From positions 806,001 through 870,000 of the forward strand of contig NZ_JAGSOA010000001.1 of NCBI RefSeq assembly GCF_019754935.1: DNA of 64,000 nt, written 5' to 3'. Positions 17,216 through 25,797 of this stretch are shown one piece after another. The notes beneath the pieces are model-generated. The model was not told the origin of the DNA. It did no database searches and worked only from the letters and a program-made list of their open reading frames with translations. The stretch comes from Corynebacterium parakroppenstedtii. Lineage in GTDB: Bacteria > Actinomycetota > Actinomycetes > Mycobacteriales > Mycobacteriaceae. Within the stretch, counting starts at the first letter, position 1; each line of letters starts with the position of its first letter. The position numbers and the translations under genes were made by a program.

Positions 17216-18622
17216 TTAATCTAAGTCGTCGTGAGCGACCAAGTGGCGGGCAGCCTCGGTCACCGAACCAGAGAGCGACGGGTACACAGAGAACGTCCGG
17301 CTCAGATCCTCCACGGTCAACCGGTTCGTCACCGCAATAGCGATCGGCAAGATCAGCTCAGACGCTGACGGGGCGACCACCACACCACCAATGACGATGC
17401 CGGAGTTCTTGCGGCAGAAAACCTTGACAAAGCCGTGGTTCAGGGACCGCATCTTGGCACGCGGATTGCCCTTCAGCGAATAGGTCTCAATTCGCGCGGA
17501 CACTTCCCCAGATTCAATTTGTTTCTGGGATACACCCACCGTTGCCAGTTCCGGGCGGGTAAACACGGCCGACGCCACCGTCCGCAACCGGATCGGCGTG
17601 ACGCCCTCACCCAGAGCATGATACATAGCGATACGTCCCTGCATTGCGGCGACGGACGCCAGCGGGAACAAATCAGTACAGTCCCCCGCCGCGTAAATGC
17701 CGGGGACCGATGTCCTGGATACGCGGTCAACCTTGATGTGGCCCGAACGTGTGAGGTCAACCCCCACCTTGTCGAGCCCCAGATCACGCGTATTCGGCAC
17801 AGAGCCGACGGTCATCAACGCGTGAGAACCCTCCACCTCACGCCCGTCGTTAAGAATGACCTTAATCCCGTTATCGGTGTACTCCACAGCTTTACACCGG
17901 CCACGCTTGACCAGGTGCACCCCCCTCTCGTCCAGCACATTCTCCAGCACGCGTGCAGCGTCGGAATCCTCATGCGGAAGGATTTGATCCCCCGAGGCCA
18001 CCATCGTGACCTCTACCCCCAACTCGGTGAACGCCGACACAAACTCCGCGCCCGTCACACCGGACCCGACAACAATGAGGTGCTCCGGTACTTCCTCCAG
18101 GTCATAAATCTGACGCCACGTCAGGATGCGGTTCCCATCGGGCTTTGCGCCGGGGAGGATACGAGGCGTGGCCCCCGTCGCCAAGAGAACAAGATCACAT
18201 TCAATTGTTTCTTCTGAACCATCGGCTTGCTCCACCAAAACTCGGTGAATCGTGCGGCCCGGCTCATAATCGTTCAACCTGGCGGTGCCCGGAATCAGGC
18301 GAATTTCCGACGCGATCATCTGCCGCTGCACATCGTCCGACTGGGTCTGAGCCAGGTGCTTGACGCGCTTGTTCACTTCCGCGTACGGCAGCCGTTTACC
18401 GTCGTAACCTGCGTGGAAGCCCATCGCGTCCGCCCGACGCATGTCGGTGCGAATACCCGTTGCAGCAATAAAGCTTTTCGACGGTACGCAGTCATGCAGG
18501 ACGCACGATCCCCCCATGCCCTGATCCTCAACGACCGTGACCTCCGCCCCGTACTTCGCGCCTGCTAATGCGGCTTCATAGCCCGCCGGGCCTCCGCCGA
18601 TAATCACGATCCGTTTAGCCAC
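17216..18622 (-). CDS. lpdA: NAD(P)H-quinone dehydrogenase / flavoprotein disulfide reductase, LpdA type
   Basis: A 468-residue FAD enzyme with the N-terminal dinucleotide fold VIIGGGPAGYEAALAGAKYG, a second fold IVVGSGVTGAEFVSAFTELG, and the FAD-contacting AAGDCTDLFPLASVA. The redox-active pair is present as Cys40 and Cys45 (GSCVLHDCVPSK). The C-terminal His-Glu motif (HPTxxE) of true lipoamide dehydrogenases is replaced by VYPSLSGSVTE, as in mycobacterial LpdA. It is therefore probably an NAD(P)H-quinone or other disulfide/quinone reductase and not a component of pyruvate dehydrogenase. The next minus-strand gene is upp, 241 bp away. Confidence 0.88.
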   Translation of the reverse strand: MAKRIVIIGGGPAGYEAALAGAKYGAEVTVVEDQGMGGSCVLHDCVPSKSFIAATGIRTDMRRADAMGFHAGYDGKRLPYAEVNKRVKHLAQTQSDDVQRQMIASEIRLIPGTARLNDYEPGRTIHRVLVEQADGSEETIECDLVLLATGATPRILPGAKPDGNRILTWRQIYDLEEVPEHLIVVGSGVTGAEFVSAFTELGVEVTMVASGDQILPHEDSDAARVLENVLDERGVHLVKRGRCKAVEYTDNGIKVILNDGREVEGSHALMTVGSVPNTRDLGLDKVGVDLTRSGHIKVDRVSRTSVPGIYAAGDCTDLFPLASVAAMQGRIAMYHALGEGVTPIRLRTVASAVFTRPELATVGVSQKQIESGEVSARIETYSLKGNPRAKMRSLNHGFVKVFCRKNSGIVIGGVVVAPSASELILPIAIAVTNRLTVEDLSRTFSVYPSLSGSVTEAARHLVAHDDLD

Positions 18623-18803
18623 CAGTTCGCTCCTCGATGTGGTGATGTTTCAGGGGCATACTCAGCGCCCAGAGACAAGGACCAAACCCGGCACACGGTC
18701 ACATGCGCGAGGCTCACTACGGCCGTCGTCAAGGCGCAGCTCGTCTCTTTCAGAATAAACTAAACCCCACACATAACCCTGGTTCGGGCTAAAAGCAGAC
18801 ACC

Positions 18804-18835
18804 CCCGACGCCACAAAGAGGGGTAGGCCGTCGGG
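18804..18835 (-). terminator. Possible terminator after upp
   Basis: CCCGACG (18804-18810) and CGTCGGG (18829-18835) can pair around an 18-nt loop, 28 bp beyond the upp stop. No T-run follows. Confidence 0.4.
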
Positions 18836-18863
18836 ACTGAGCGTCTACAGACCGGCCTTATCG

Positions 18864-19502
18864 CTACAGATCGATATTTCGGGGACCATACAGACGGTCG
18901 CCCGCGTCGCCTAGGCCAGGGACAATGTAGGCATCCTCATTCAACGACGGATCGATCGTCGCCGTAACCAACCGCGTGACCGGCAGATCGGCGTCCTTCA
19001 ATGCTTGCACCCCCGGTTCGGCGGCCACCATGCAGATGCAGGTGATGTCGTCCGCGCCCCGGCTGGCCAGCAGGCGGATCGCGTGAAGCAGCGAGCCGCC
19101 CGTCGCCAACATGGGATCGACGAGGAAGACGGGGCGGCCAGAGAGGTCATCCGGCAGCGCCTCCAAGTACGGCACAGGCTTGTGCGTCGTCTCATCACGA
19201 GCCAAGCCGATGAATCCCACTTGGGCGTCGGGAATCATGGACAATGCTGGGTCCACCATGCCAAGCCCGGCGCGAATAATCGGGACGATAATGGGGGGCT
19301 CGGTCAGGCGGAATCCATCAGCCTGGTCTACCGGGGTAGATACGGGGAAGGTATCCACTGAAAGATCTCGGCTGGCTTCGTACACCAGCATCATGCCTAA
19401 ATCTGACAACGCCGCGCGGAAAATATCATTTGTGCTGCGCTTATCGCGCATGATGGTCAGCCTCGACGACACCAACGGATGATCAACGACCCTAATCTCC
19501 AT
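18864..19502 (-). CDS. upp: Uracil phosphoribosyltransferase
   Basis: The 212-residue enzyme converts uracil and PRPP to UMP in pyrimidine salvage. Motifs seen are [16 protein letters not shown] at the N-terminus, [20 protein letters not shown] (uracil side) and the PRPP loop [18 protein letters not shown]. The C-terminus [15 protein letters not shown] is the uracil-recognition end. ATG 19502 (MEIRVVDHP) is chosen over upstream in-frame starts because it matches the family length and has TAAGCT 7 nt upstream, consistent with a leaderless mRNA. It is divergent from the EspC-like gene. Confidence 0.95.
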   Translation of the reverse strand: MEIRVVDHPLVSSRLTIMRDKRSTNDIFRAALSDLGMMLVYEASRDLSVDTFPVSTPVDQADGFRLTEPPIIVPIIRAGLGMVDPALSMIPDAQVGFIGLARDETTHKPVPYLEALPDDLSGRPVFLVDPMLATGGSLLHAIRLLASRGADDITCICMVAAEPGVQALKDADLPVTRLVTATIDPSLNEDAYIVPGLGDAGDRLYGPRNIDL

Positions 19503-19509
19503 AAAAACC

Positions 19510-19515
19510 AGCTTA
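19510..19515 (-). promoter_or_regulatory. -10 element of upp
   Basis: TAAGCT on the minus strand lies 7 nt before the upp ATG. Confidence 0.35.
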
Positions 19516-19643
19516 CCTGTGGGGAACCATAACGAAACTCGCGCGTCTAACCCCACCGCACGAGAAATATCACATAGCCCGCCAGGCACGCCTGGCGCAC
19601 CTGGGACGCCTCTGGCTCGACCAATACACAGGAGGACACCGCA

Positions 19644-20000
19644 ATGATGGAGACCGGCTCGATTACCGCCCAACCTGACGCTCTACGCATCGCTTCAGAT
19701 CAGCTGACCGACTGTGCAGATACGGTCAGCCGCCTGCGTGATGGTCATGAGGCCAATCCCCCAGGCTTTGCCAGGTGTTCCCCTCACATACCCGCTCTTC
19801 AGCACGCTATCGAGTTGCTGGGACAGAACCATGACCGCCTCAGACACGAACTCGGACAGTTCAACGAATCGTTGTTATCGATCTCGCGGGGCACGCGGAC
19901 CCTGGCCGATGCCGTCGATCACTCTGACACGGTGGCTGCTGTGCGTATGAACACGCTGACCAGCGCAATTACAAGTAACTCCGAGGGAGGGCAACGATAA
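19644..20000 (+). CDS. Small helical protein, possibly EspC/WXG100-like
   Basis: This 118-residue protein lacks a signal peptide and is predicted by eye to be mostly helical, with repeated [20 protein letters not shown] heptads. Its size, opening ([21 protein letters not shown]) and pairing with a larger hydrolase recall EspC-type proteins linked to type VII secretion. A classical WXG motif is absent. AGGAGG lies about 8 nt before ATG 19644. The NlpC/P60 gene starts 3 bp after its stop, so the two are surely co-expressed. The family call is an inference; no ESX core gene is in the window. Confidence 0.5.
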   Translation: MMETGSITAQPDALRIASDQLTDCADTVSRLRDGHEANPPGFARCSPHIPALQHAIELLGQNHDRLRHELGQFNESLLSISRGTRTLADAVDHSDTVAAVRMNTLTSAITSNSEGGQR

Positions 20001-20003
20001 CTC

Positions 20004-21167
20004 ATGCCTTCGTTTATTGGATCGCCCGTATCGTCCGAATCCGCAGCGCTCATTGAAGATACTGTTCACTACATCACGTCGCTGCTCCCGATCACCCCGG
20101 AGACGCCCCTGCCAGATTTCACTCACCATTACCCACTTTTCGACGCCACGCAACGCGAACTCGGTGCGATGCTAACCGGGCCGTGGAAAGAGAGCACGGC
20201 GACTGTTGATAGTGCGCTGGTCGGTGAGGCGGGAACCGCGTGGCACGACGGACTGGAACGTGCTGGCCAGGGCGCCGAATCGCTCCGGCACTCTGCCGAG
20301 GAAGCGTCGCACGCGAGCATCCACATAGCCAGCACCATTATCAAAGGTGCACTCGACATCTCCGGTATTGCTAACCGATATCTCACGATCGCGACGTCAC
20401 TACTCACGGGGAGTATGAGCATCCCTATTCTTCTGGGTCCGATCCCTGTGAAGCCCGGGACCGGGATCATGCCGGCGTTAAAAAAGGCCTCTGCCGAAGC
20501 GCGGAACGAGGCCGATAACGCAGCAGAGCGCATTAACACGGAACTCGAAGGCGATGTTGCAGTACTTCAGCGATTGTTGGAGGAACCGGCACCTGCCTTT
20601 CCTCAGTGCGAGGTGGACATACCTCCCGATCCGCCGGCGACAGCGGTAACGACCCCTGCCGTGGCCTCACCACCGGCTATCGTTGCGAATGATGTGGCAG
20701 GGGCGCCGGGGGCGGCAGCGCCTACGCCGGGCAACCAAGCACCGGCCGTCCAACCACCTGCCGTTTCGACACCACCTGCTGCACCACCGCCACCATCACA
20801 TGCGTCGGCCAGCGGAGCCTCACCCCAAGCACTACAAGCGGTAGAAGCCGCGCGCAGTGCCATCGGAACGCCGTACCAATGGGGAGGAAACACCCCCGGC
20901 GTCGGTCTTGACTGCTCAGGGCTCACACACTGGGCGTATGCCCAAGCAGGAGTAGACATTCCGCGGCTCGCTGAGGCGCAAACCGTCGGCACACAGGTCA
21001 CCCAAGACCAACTTCTCCCCGGTGATCTTGTGGTGTGGGATGGGCACGTCGCGATGTACGTCGGCGACGGCATGATGATAGAAGCAGGTGATCCCGTCCA
21101 AACCTCGCCGCTACGGACCACCAACATGGGGATGAACTTCCTCGGCTTCTACCGGCCCACGGGGTAA
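20004..21167 (+). CDS. NlpC/P60 peptidase without a visible signal peptide
   Basis: The 387-residue protein has three parts: a helical region with one hydrophobic stretch (about 1-200), a Pro/Ala-rich linker (about 205-275) and a C-terminal NlpC/P60 domain. The domain has the catalytic Cys304 in LDCSGLTHW and His348 in VWDGHVAMYVG, so it should cleave peptidoglycan stem peptides. The first 30 residues have neither a positively charged start nor a hydrophobic core. Sec export is therefore not apparent even though the substrate lies outside the membrane. Together with the preceding gene this suggests non-classical, type VII-like export. The pair lies next to upp, as in other corynebacteria. Confidence 0.85.
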   Translation: MPSFIGSPVSSESAALIEDTVHYITSLLPITPETPLPDFTHHYPLFDATQRELGAMLTGPWKESTATVDSALVGEAGTAWHDGLERAGQGAESLRHSAEEASHASIHIASTIIKGALDISGIANRYLTIATSLLTGSMSIPILLGPIPVKPGTGIMPALKKASAEARNEADNAAERINTELEGDVAVLQRLLEEPAPAFPQCEVDIPPDPPATAVTTPAVASPPAIVANDVAGAPGAAAPTPGNQAPAVQPPAVSTPPAAPPPPSHASASGASPQALQAVEAARSAIGTPYQWGGNTPGVGLDCSGLTHWAYAQAGVDIPRLAEAQTVGTQVTQDQLLPGDLVVWDGHVAMYVGDGMMIEAGDPVQTSPLRTTNMGMNFLGFYRPTG

Positions 21168-21192
21168 CTGCCGGCGCTAACGCACCCAACCT

Positions 21193-21222
21193 GTTAGCAC
21201 TAACGATAAAGCACGCTACGAT
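21193..21222 (+). promoter_or_regulatory. Promoter with inverted repeat before the 470-residue gene
   Basis: TACGAT (21217-21222) lies 8 nt before ATG 21231. Upstream is the inverted repeat GTTAG-CA-CTAAC (21193-21204), the same arms and spacing as GTTAG-GG-CTAAC at 4139-4150. Confidence 0.4.
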
Positions 21223-21230
21223 GAGGGGTC

Positions 21231-22643
21231 ATGGCCACCGAGAGCATAATCCCAGTCCAACTGGAACTGACCAGCGGAACGTACTACACCCTATGGGCAC
21301 CGTCCTGGAAAGAGAACGGTGAAGAATGGCAGGCGTTTCTCGGATCAGACGATAGCCTCTACTTCTTCACCTCACCCGCCGAACTCTTGGCGTATATCAA
21401 CTCCGACGCACCCATCGACCTCGCCGAGCACCCCAAGTGGCGCGCATTCCTTCATAAGGACGCGGAATCACAGGCTGTCCCCACACCCCGCCACGTCTAC
21501 GACCTGGTCGCCGTTCCCGCCATGCTGGCAGAAAAACCCAGCTACACCTCCGTCGACAAAGTCGAGCGAAACCTAGCTATGGCGCGCTCCCTCGGGCGAG
21601 TGTGCGGAATCGACCGCATCAACGGGTTCTTCAATAGCTACTCGTTGCTCTCCAACCTCAGCCGCGGAGCCGAGCACTTTACTGGCGACGACGGCAATGG
21701 CGAATGGTCTGCTATTGGCCAAACGATTCTCTCCAACTGGGGCCCTGTCCTCGACGCCCTGGACAATGAGGCCGTGGACGATGGAGTCTTTGACGACAAC
21801 GCCAGCACGTCCGGCGATGCCGCGAATGTATCGTCTACCAGCACAAGCGTCCCCATCGGCGCACCGACCGGCGACACGGCAAGCAACGCGGGCGCAACTG
21901 GAACGCGCACCGCTCCCGTCTTCGTCACCCCCGCCATTCCCGGGAACAACCCCACGGATTCCATCAATAATGCCCAGCGCAGCATCGACGACGCTATTGC
22001 CGCACGTGAGGACCACGAAAAAGAGGTCGCCGCGGAGCGCGCATCCCAGGCAGAGAACGATGAGGCCAGCTCCACGCCGGCCACCGACCCCTATGACTCC
22101 ACTATCTGGGCGTCCGTCGGCATCGATCCGATCACGATCGTGATGAATGGGCGTACTCTCTACACCCTGCGGTGCTACATCAACGACCGCCCCGTCTTCC
22201 TCGGCAAATTCGGCCAGATTTACACGTTCACGTCCGGGCGCGCTCTCAGCCGCTGGATCGTCGACCATAAAGACCACGACCTGGCGACGGTCTCCACCTG
22301 GGGAGAACTTGTCGACAAAGCCAACGTCGGTGAGCTCAAAGTAGAGACTCACCCCACGAACAACTACGTCTTCACTAACTTGGCGGAGTCCATCGCCAAA
22401 GGGCCCAACGTCGTCGATACCGACCAGCTCGGCCAGGCCTATGAGGTCATTGCCGACGCTTCCGACTGGGCAGAGGACGACGCCGTGAACTCCGTACTCC
22501 TCGCCGTGCCCGAGCTGCAGGAATACATCTCGTACATGCTGGGGACGTCGTCGAATTACCTCCCCTCGGCGCCGTACGACACCGAGGCCGACGGATGGCG
22601 TCGCCTGGAGGAAACGCTGAGCGAACGGTTCAGCAAGTCCTAG
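21231..22643 (+). CDS. Conserved corynebacterial protein of unknown function with two similar halves
   Basis: The acidic cytoplasmic protein has 470 residues. An N-terminal block (about 15-70: TYYTLWAPSW, FLGSDDSLYFFTSPAELLAY) is echoed by a C-terminal one (about 305-350: TLYTLRCYIND, FLGKFGQIYTFTSGRALSRW). Both are followed by a stretch with DLA and a helical segment. The middle (about 180-285) is disordered, Thr/Ser/Ala-rich. Similar proteins in corynebacteria have sometimes been labelled primosomal, with no support I can see in the sequence. GAGGGG precedes ATG 21231, although a leaderless start is also possible. Confidence 0.65.
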   Translation: MATESIIPVQLELTSGTYYTLWAPSWKENGEEWQAFLGSDDSLYFFTSPAELLAYINSDAPIDLAEHPKWRAFLHKDAESQAVPTPRHVYDLVAVPAMLAEKPSYTSVDKVERNLAMARSLGRVCGIDRINGFFNSYSLLSNLSRGAEHFTGDDGNGEWSAIGQTILSNWGPVLDALDNEAVDDGVFDDNASTSGDAANVSSTSTSVPIGAPTGDTASNAGATGTRTAPVFVTPAIPGNNPTDSINNAQRSIDDAIAAREDHEKEVAAERASQAENDEASSTPATDPYDSTIWASVGIDPITIVMNGRTLYTLRCYINDRPVFLGKFGQIYTFTSGRALSRWIVDHKDHDLATVSTWGELVDKANVGELKVETHPTNNYVFTNLAESIAKGPNVVDTDQLGQAYEVIADASDWAEDDAVNSVLLAVPELQEYISYMLGTSSNYLPSAPYDTEADGWRRLEETLSERFSKS

Positions 22644-22669
22644 GCACGAGCCTAAAACCCACGCGCGGA

Positions 22670-23512
22670 CTAGGCGCGGACCTGCCCGAGCTCGTGGGAT
22701 AGGGATTCGAGCTCCTCACCGCCAGCCATTTGCGCAGTGAGCTGCTCCAACGTGATGTCCTGGCGGCCCGCATCCAATTGCATGCGGCCGTGCCCCAGCA
22801 ACACAAAGTGGTCCCCCACCAAATAGGCGTGATGAGGGTTGTGGGTGATCAAGATAACGCCCAGCCCTCGTTCCTTCGCCTGCTGAACAAACCGCAGCAC
22901 CATGCCCGATTGCTTCACGCCCAGGGCGGCCGTCGGCTCATCCAGAATGATCGCGCGAGCTCCGAAGTGAACGGCTCGAGCGATCGCCACAACCTGGCGC
23001 TGCCCACCGGACAACGTCGAAATCGGGACCGTCACGTCGGGTAGATCAATGCCCATCGACTTCAGCGCACTGTCGGTGGTTTTCTTCATGTGCTCCGCGT
23101 CCAAGGGAGCAACCATGCCCAGCCAGTTCGGCCCGCGAACCACCTCGTGCCCGAGATAGAAATTGCGCCACACCGGCATATCCGGCACCACCGCCAAATC
23201 CTGGAAGACGGTGGAAATGCCGCGGGCGATCGCGTCCTTCGGGGACTTCAGCGCAACGGTCTCACCGTCGATAAGAACACGCCCCTCGGTGGGTTTGTGC
23301 AAGCCCGATAGCGTCTTGATGAGCGTCGACTTGCCAGCACCATTGTCGCCTAGCACGCAGGTCACCTCGCCGGCATAGACCGACAGCGTCATGTGGGAGA
23401 GCGCGACATGCGTTCCGTATGCCTTGGTGACGTCGTCAAGCGCGAGAATAGGAGTCCGTGACTCTGCCGACGGCGACGGGGTTGCAGGTGGTGTCATCGT
23501 GGTATCAGTCAT
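22670..23512 (-). CDS. Sugar ABC transporter ATP-binding protein (ribose/fructose type, single ATPase domain)
   Basis: The 280-residue ATPase has Walker A GDNGAGKSTLIKTLSG, Q-loop STVFQDLAVVPD, signature LSGGQRQVVAIARAV, Walker B AIILDEPTAALG and switch His in LITHNPHHA. GDNGAGKST and the AALG D-loop are typical of the carbohydrate uptake CUT2 family. Most CUT2 ATPases are double (about 500 residues) but this one has a single domain, as in FrcA-like systems, and would act as a homodimer. ATG 23512 (MTDTTMTPP) overlaps the permease stop by ATGA and follows an AAGGA about 10 nt upstream, so the upstream in-frame starts are rejected. Confidence 0.88.
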   Translation of the reverse strand: MTDTTMTPPATPSPSAESRTPILALDDVTKAYGTHVALSHMTLSVYAGEVTCVLGDNGAGKSTLIKTLSGLHKPTEGRVLIDGETVALKSPKDAIARGISTVFQDLAVVPDMPVWRNFYLGHEVVRGPNWLGMVAPLDAEHMKKTTDSALKSMGIDLPDVTVPISTLSGGQRQVVAIARAVHFGARAIILDEPTAALGVKQSGMVLRFVQQAKERGLGVILITHNPHHAYLVGDHFVLLGHGRMQLDAGRQDITLEQLTAQMAGGEELESLSHELGQVRA

Positions 23513-24570
23513 CGTGTGCTGTTCCTTTTCTCCATGGCTCGGTTCGACAGCACCGCCAGCAGCAGCATGGCCCCGAGGAAGAACTTGAACCAATCGGGGT
23601 TCCAGCCCGCGTACACAATGCCCTGATTAATCATGCCGAAAATGAACGCGCCGATAGCCGTGCCGATCGCGGTTCCTTTTCCGCCCTTCATCGACACCCC
23701 ACCGATGACGGCACCGATAATGTACAAAAACTCATTGCCGACACCCTGCCCAGCCTGGACGGAGTCGAAGGCGAAGAGCGTGTGCATACCGACGAACCAC
23801 GCAGCGACCGACACCCCGATGAAGAGGAGCACTTTGACCCGGGTGACGGGGATGCCTTGTGCGCGGGCAGAGTTGTGGTCGCCACCGACGGCGAAAATCC
23901 AGTTGCCGAAACGAGTGGAGTACAGGACGTAGGTCGCGATGGCGACGAAGACGAGCCACCACAGCACCGTGATCTTCACCGACACCGAGCCGATGGTGAT
24001 GGACGACGCAAAAACGTCTTTGGCGCTGCCGAAACCCTGCATATCCGAAATAGACGGAGTCGAGACCGCGTTGGTGACCCACTTGGTGATCGCCAAGTTG
24101 AGCCCCTGAAGCATGAGGAAGCTGGCCAGGGTGATAAGGAAGCTGTCTAGCCCCGTCTTCATCACCAAGACACCGTTGAACGTGCCGATCGCCACGGCGA
24201 TCAGCAGTGATAGCACCACACCCGTCCATGAGTTGAGGTGCCAGTTGTAGTTCATCATCGTGGCGGCCAGTGCGCCCGTGGTGACGGCCACACCGGAGGA
24301 CAGGTCGAACTCGCCGCCGATCATGAGTAAGCCGACGGCCAAGGACATGATGCCGATGGTCGACGACGCATAGAGCACCGTCGAGAATGCGGCGAAAGAG
24401 CGGAACGACGGTGCGACCGCCATGAACAGGGCGAAGACAATGACAGCACCCAAGATGGAGGCTGCTTCCGGCCTCATGAGGGTTCGTTGCCACAAGGGTC
24501 GCCGCGCCGGCACAGATTCAGACGTCGGTGCGGATTCAGTGGCCGGCACAGATTCAGACGCTGTCGTCAT
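23509..24570 (-). CDS. Sugar ABC transporter permease (CUT2/RbsC-like)
   Basis: A 353-residue inner-membrane protein with about nine hydrophobic segments and a Pro/Ser/Glu-rich N-terminal tail. Family marks include GGEFDLSSGVAVTTGALAA (the BPD_transp_2 signature), ARAQGIPVTRVKVLLF in the coupling region, and GAVIGGVSMKGGKGTAIGTA near the C-terminus. It forms the channel for the adjacent ATPase and lipoprotein. Start and stop overlap both neighbours by 4 bp, so the three genes are translationally coupled. Confidence 0.88.
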   Translation of the reverse strand: MTTASESVPATESAPTSESVPARRPLWQRTLMRPEAASILGAVIVFALFMAVAPSFRSFAAFSTVLYASSTIGIMSLAVGLLMIGGEFDLSSGVAVTTGALAATMMNYNWHLNSWTGVVLSLLIAVAIGTFNGVLVMKTGLDSFLITLASFLMLQGLNLAITKWVTNAVSTPSISDMQGFGSAKDVFASSITIGSVSVKITVLWWLVFVAIATYVLYSTRFGNWIFAVGGDHNSARAQGIPVTRVKVLLFIGVSVAAWFVGMHTLFAFDSVQAGQGVGNEFLYIIGAVIGGVSMKGGKGTAIGTAIGAFIFGMINQGIVYAGWNPDWFKFFLGAMLLLAVLSNRAMEKRNSTR

Positions 24571-25595
24571 CGCAGACCCTCCTTAGCAGCATCCGCAATG
24601 GAATCCACGTTGGAGGAATCGACGAAGGACGGCCCCGAATACACCGGACGTCCACCTCCGATCGATGTTCCGTTACGCTTATGCAGCCACAACGAGTCCA
24701 CGGCCATGTACCCCTGCAAATACGGTTGCTGATCCACGGCGAACTGAACGTTGCCCGATTTAATGGCGTTGACCAGTTCCGCATTGGTGTCAAAGGTGGC
24801 GATTTTGGCCTGAGAACCAGCGTCGCGAGCAGCATCCACCGCGCGGAGTGCGACCGGTGCGACCAGCCCCATCACCCAGTCAATGCTGTGATCCTGCGCG
24901 AGTTTCGATTCGATGGTGGCCTGCGCCGAGGGCAAATCTTGCCCATTGACGTAGAGGATCTCCGTATTCACCTTGTCTTTAATGCCACCGCAGCGGGCTT
25001 CCTGGCTGGAATTGCCCTGCTCGTGAATGACGCACAAGGTGTGCTGGGCGCCTTGTTCTTTGAGCTTGTCGCCCACCGCTTCCCCAGCGACTTTCTCGTC
25101 CTGACCGAAGAACCCTTTCAGCCCATACTTCTGCCAGACGTCCATCCCGGCGTTCAACCCAACTGCCGGGATCTTCGCATCGTCGGCCTTCTTGGCGACG
25201 GGCCCGATGGCCTCCGGGTTCGGCATCGTGACAGCGATCCCATCCACCTTGGAGTCGATCGCGTTCTGGACCAGATTCGCCTGGTTCGGCGCTTGAGGGT
25301 CGGAAGAATACCGGAAATCAACGTTGTCTTTTTTCGCAGCGTCCTCGGCACCTTTGCGCACGAGGTCCCAGAAGGTATCCCCGGGCGCACCGTGGGTGAC
25401 CATCGCCACCGTCATACGGGGAGTATCGACGGTTCCTCCCCCGCCGGAGCTTCCGGAGCTCCGGGGCGCTCCGCCGGTGGATGAGCATGCCGCGCCCGCA
25501 ACAGCTACGGCGCCAACCACGAGGGCGACGGCACACCGTCGAACGGTGTAAGAGACACGGTGGTGCACAGGTATCCCGATCCTTATGAGTGTCAC
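24567..25595 (-). CDS. Sugar ABC transporter substrate-binding lipoprotein (RbsB-like)
   Basis: The 342-residue protein has a signal peptide ending in the lipobox VAGAACSS and a Ser/Gly-rich linker, then a periplasmic-binding-protein type 1 fold. The domain starts TVAMVTHGAPGDTFWDLVRKG and includes DGIAVTMPNPEAIGP, ATIESKLAQD and FAVDQQPYLQGYMAVDSLWL. This suggests a pentose, hexose or inositol ligand; identity cannot be read from the sequence. It is first in the operon. The best start is GTG 25595. An inverted repeat 112 bp upstream is a likely operator. Confidence 0.87.
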   Translation of the reverse strand: MTLIRIGIPVHHRVSYTVRRCAVALVVGAVAVAGAACSSTGGAPRSSGSSGGGGTVDTPRMTVAMVTHGAPGDTFWDLVRKGAEDAAKKDNVDFRYSSDPQAPNQANLVQNAIDSKVDGIAVTMPNPEAIGPVAKKADDAKIPAVGLNAGMDVWQKYGLKGFFGQDEKVAGEAVGDKLKEQGAQHTLCVIHEQGNSSQEARCGGIKDKVNTEILYVNGQDLPSAQATIESKLAQDHSIDWVMGLVAPVALRAVDAARDAGSQAKIATFDTNAELVNAIKSGNVQFAVDQQPYLQGYMAVDSLWLHKRNGTSIGGGRPVYSGPSFVDSSNVDSIADAAKEGLR

Positions 25596-25706
25596 TGGTT
25601 AGATCCCGTTACCCGCGGCTGCGAATAACGGACATGTCTGATCAATCTCGCTATTTCACCCTCCTCAGTGGGGGTGGTCAAATCTGTTTCTGCTGGTGTT
25701 GAACGA

Positions 25707-25721
25707 TTCAGATAATCTGAA
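25707..25721 (-). promoter_or_regulatory. Inverted repeat upstream of the sugar ABC operon
   Basis: TTCAGAT-A-ATCTGAA is a perfect 7-bp-arm inverted repeat with a single central base. It stands between the operon start (25595) and the adenosine deaminase stop (25798), and is a candidate operator for an unidentified sugar-responsive regulator. No regulator gene is adjacent. Confidence 0.55.
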
Positions 25722-25797
25722 CAGGGATAGCTGTGACCGGTTAGCGTCACTTTTTACCCCCTTTTGCCCCCGCGCGCTGTAGCTTGCCTCGGCCCCG

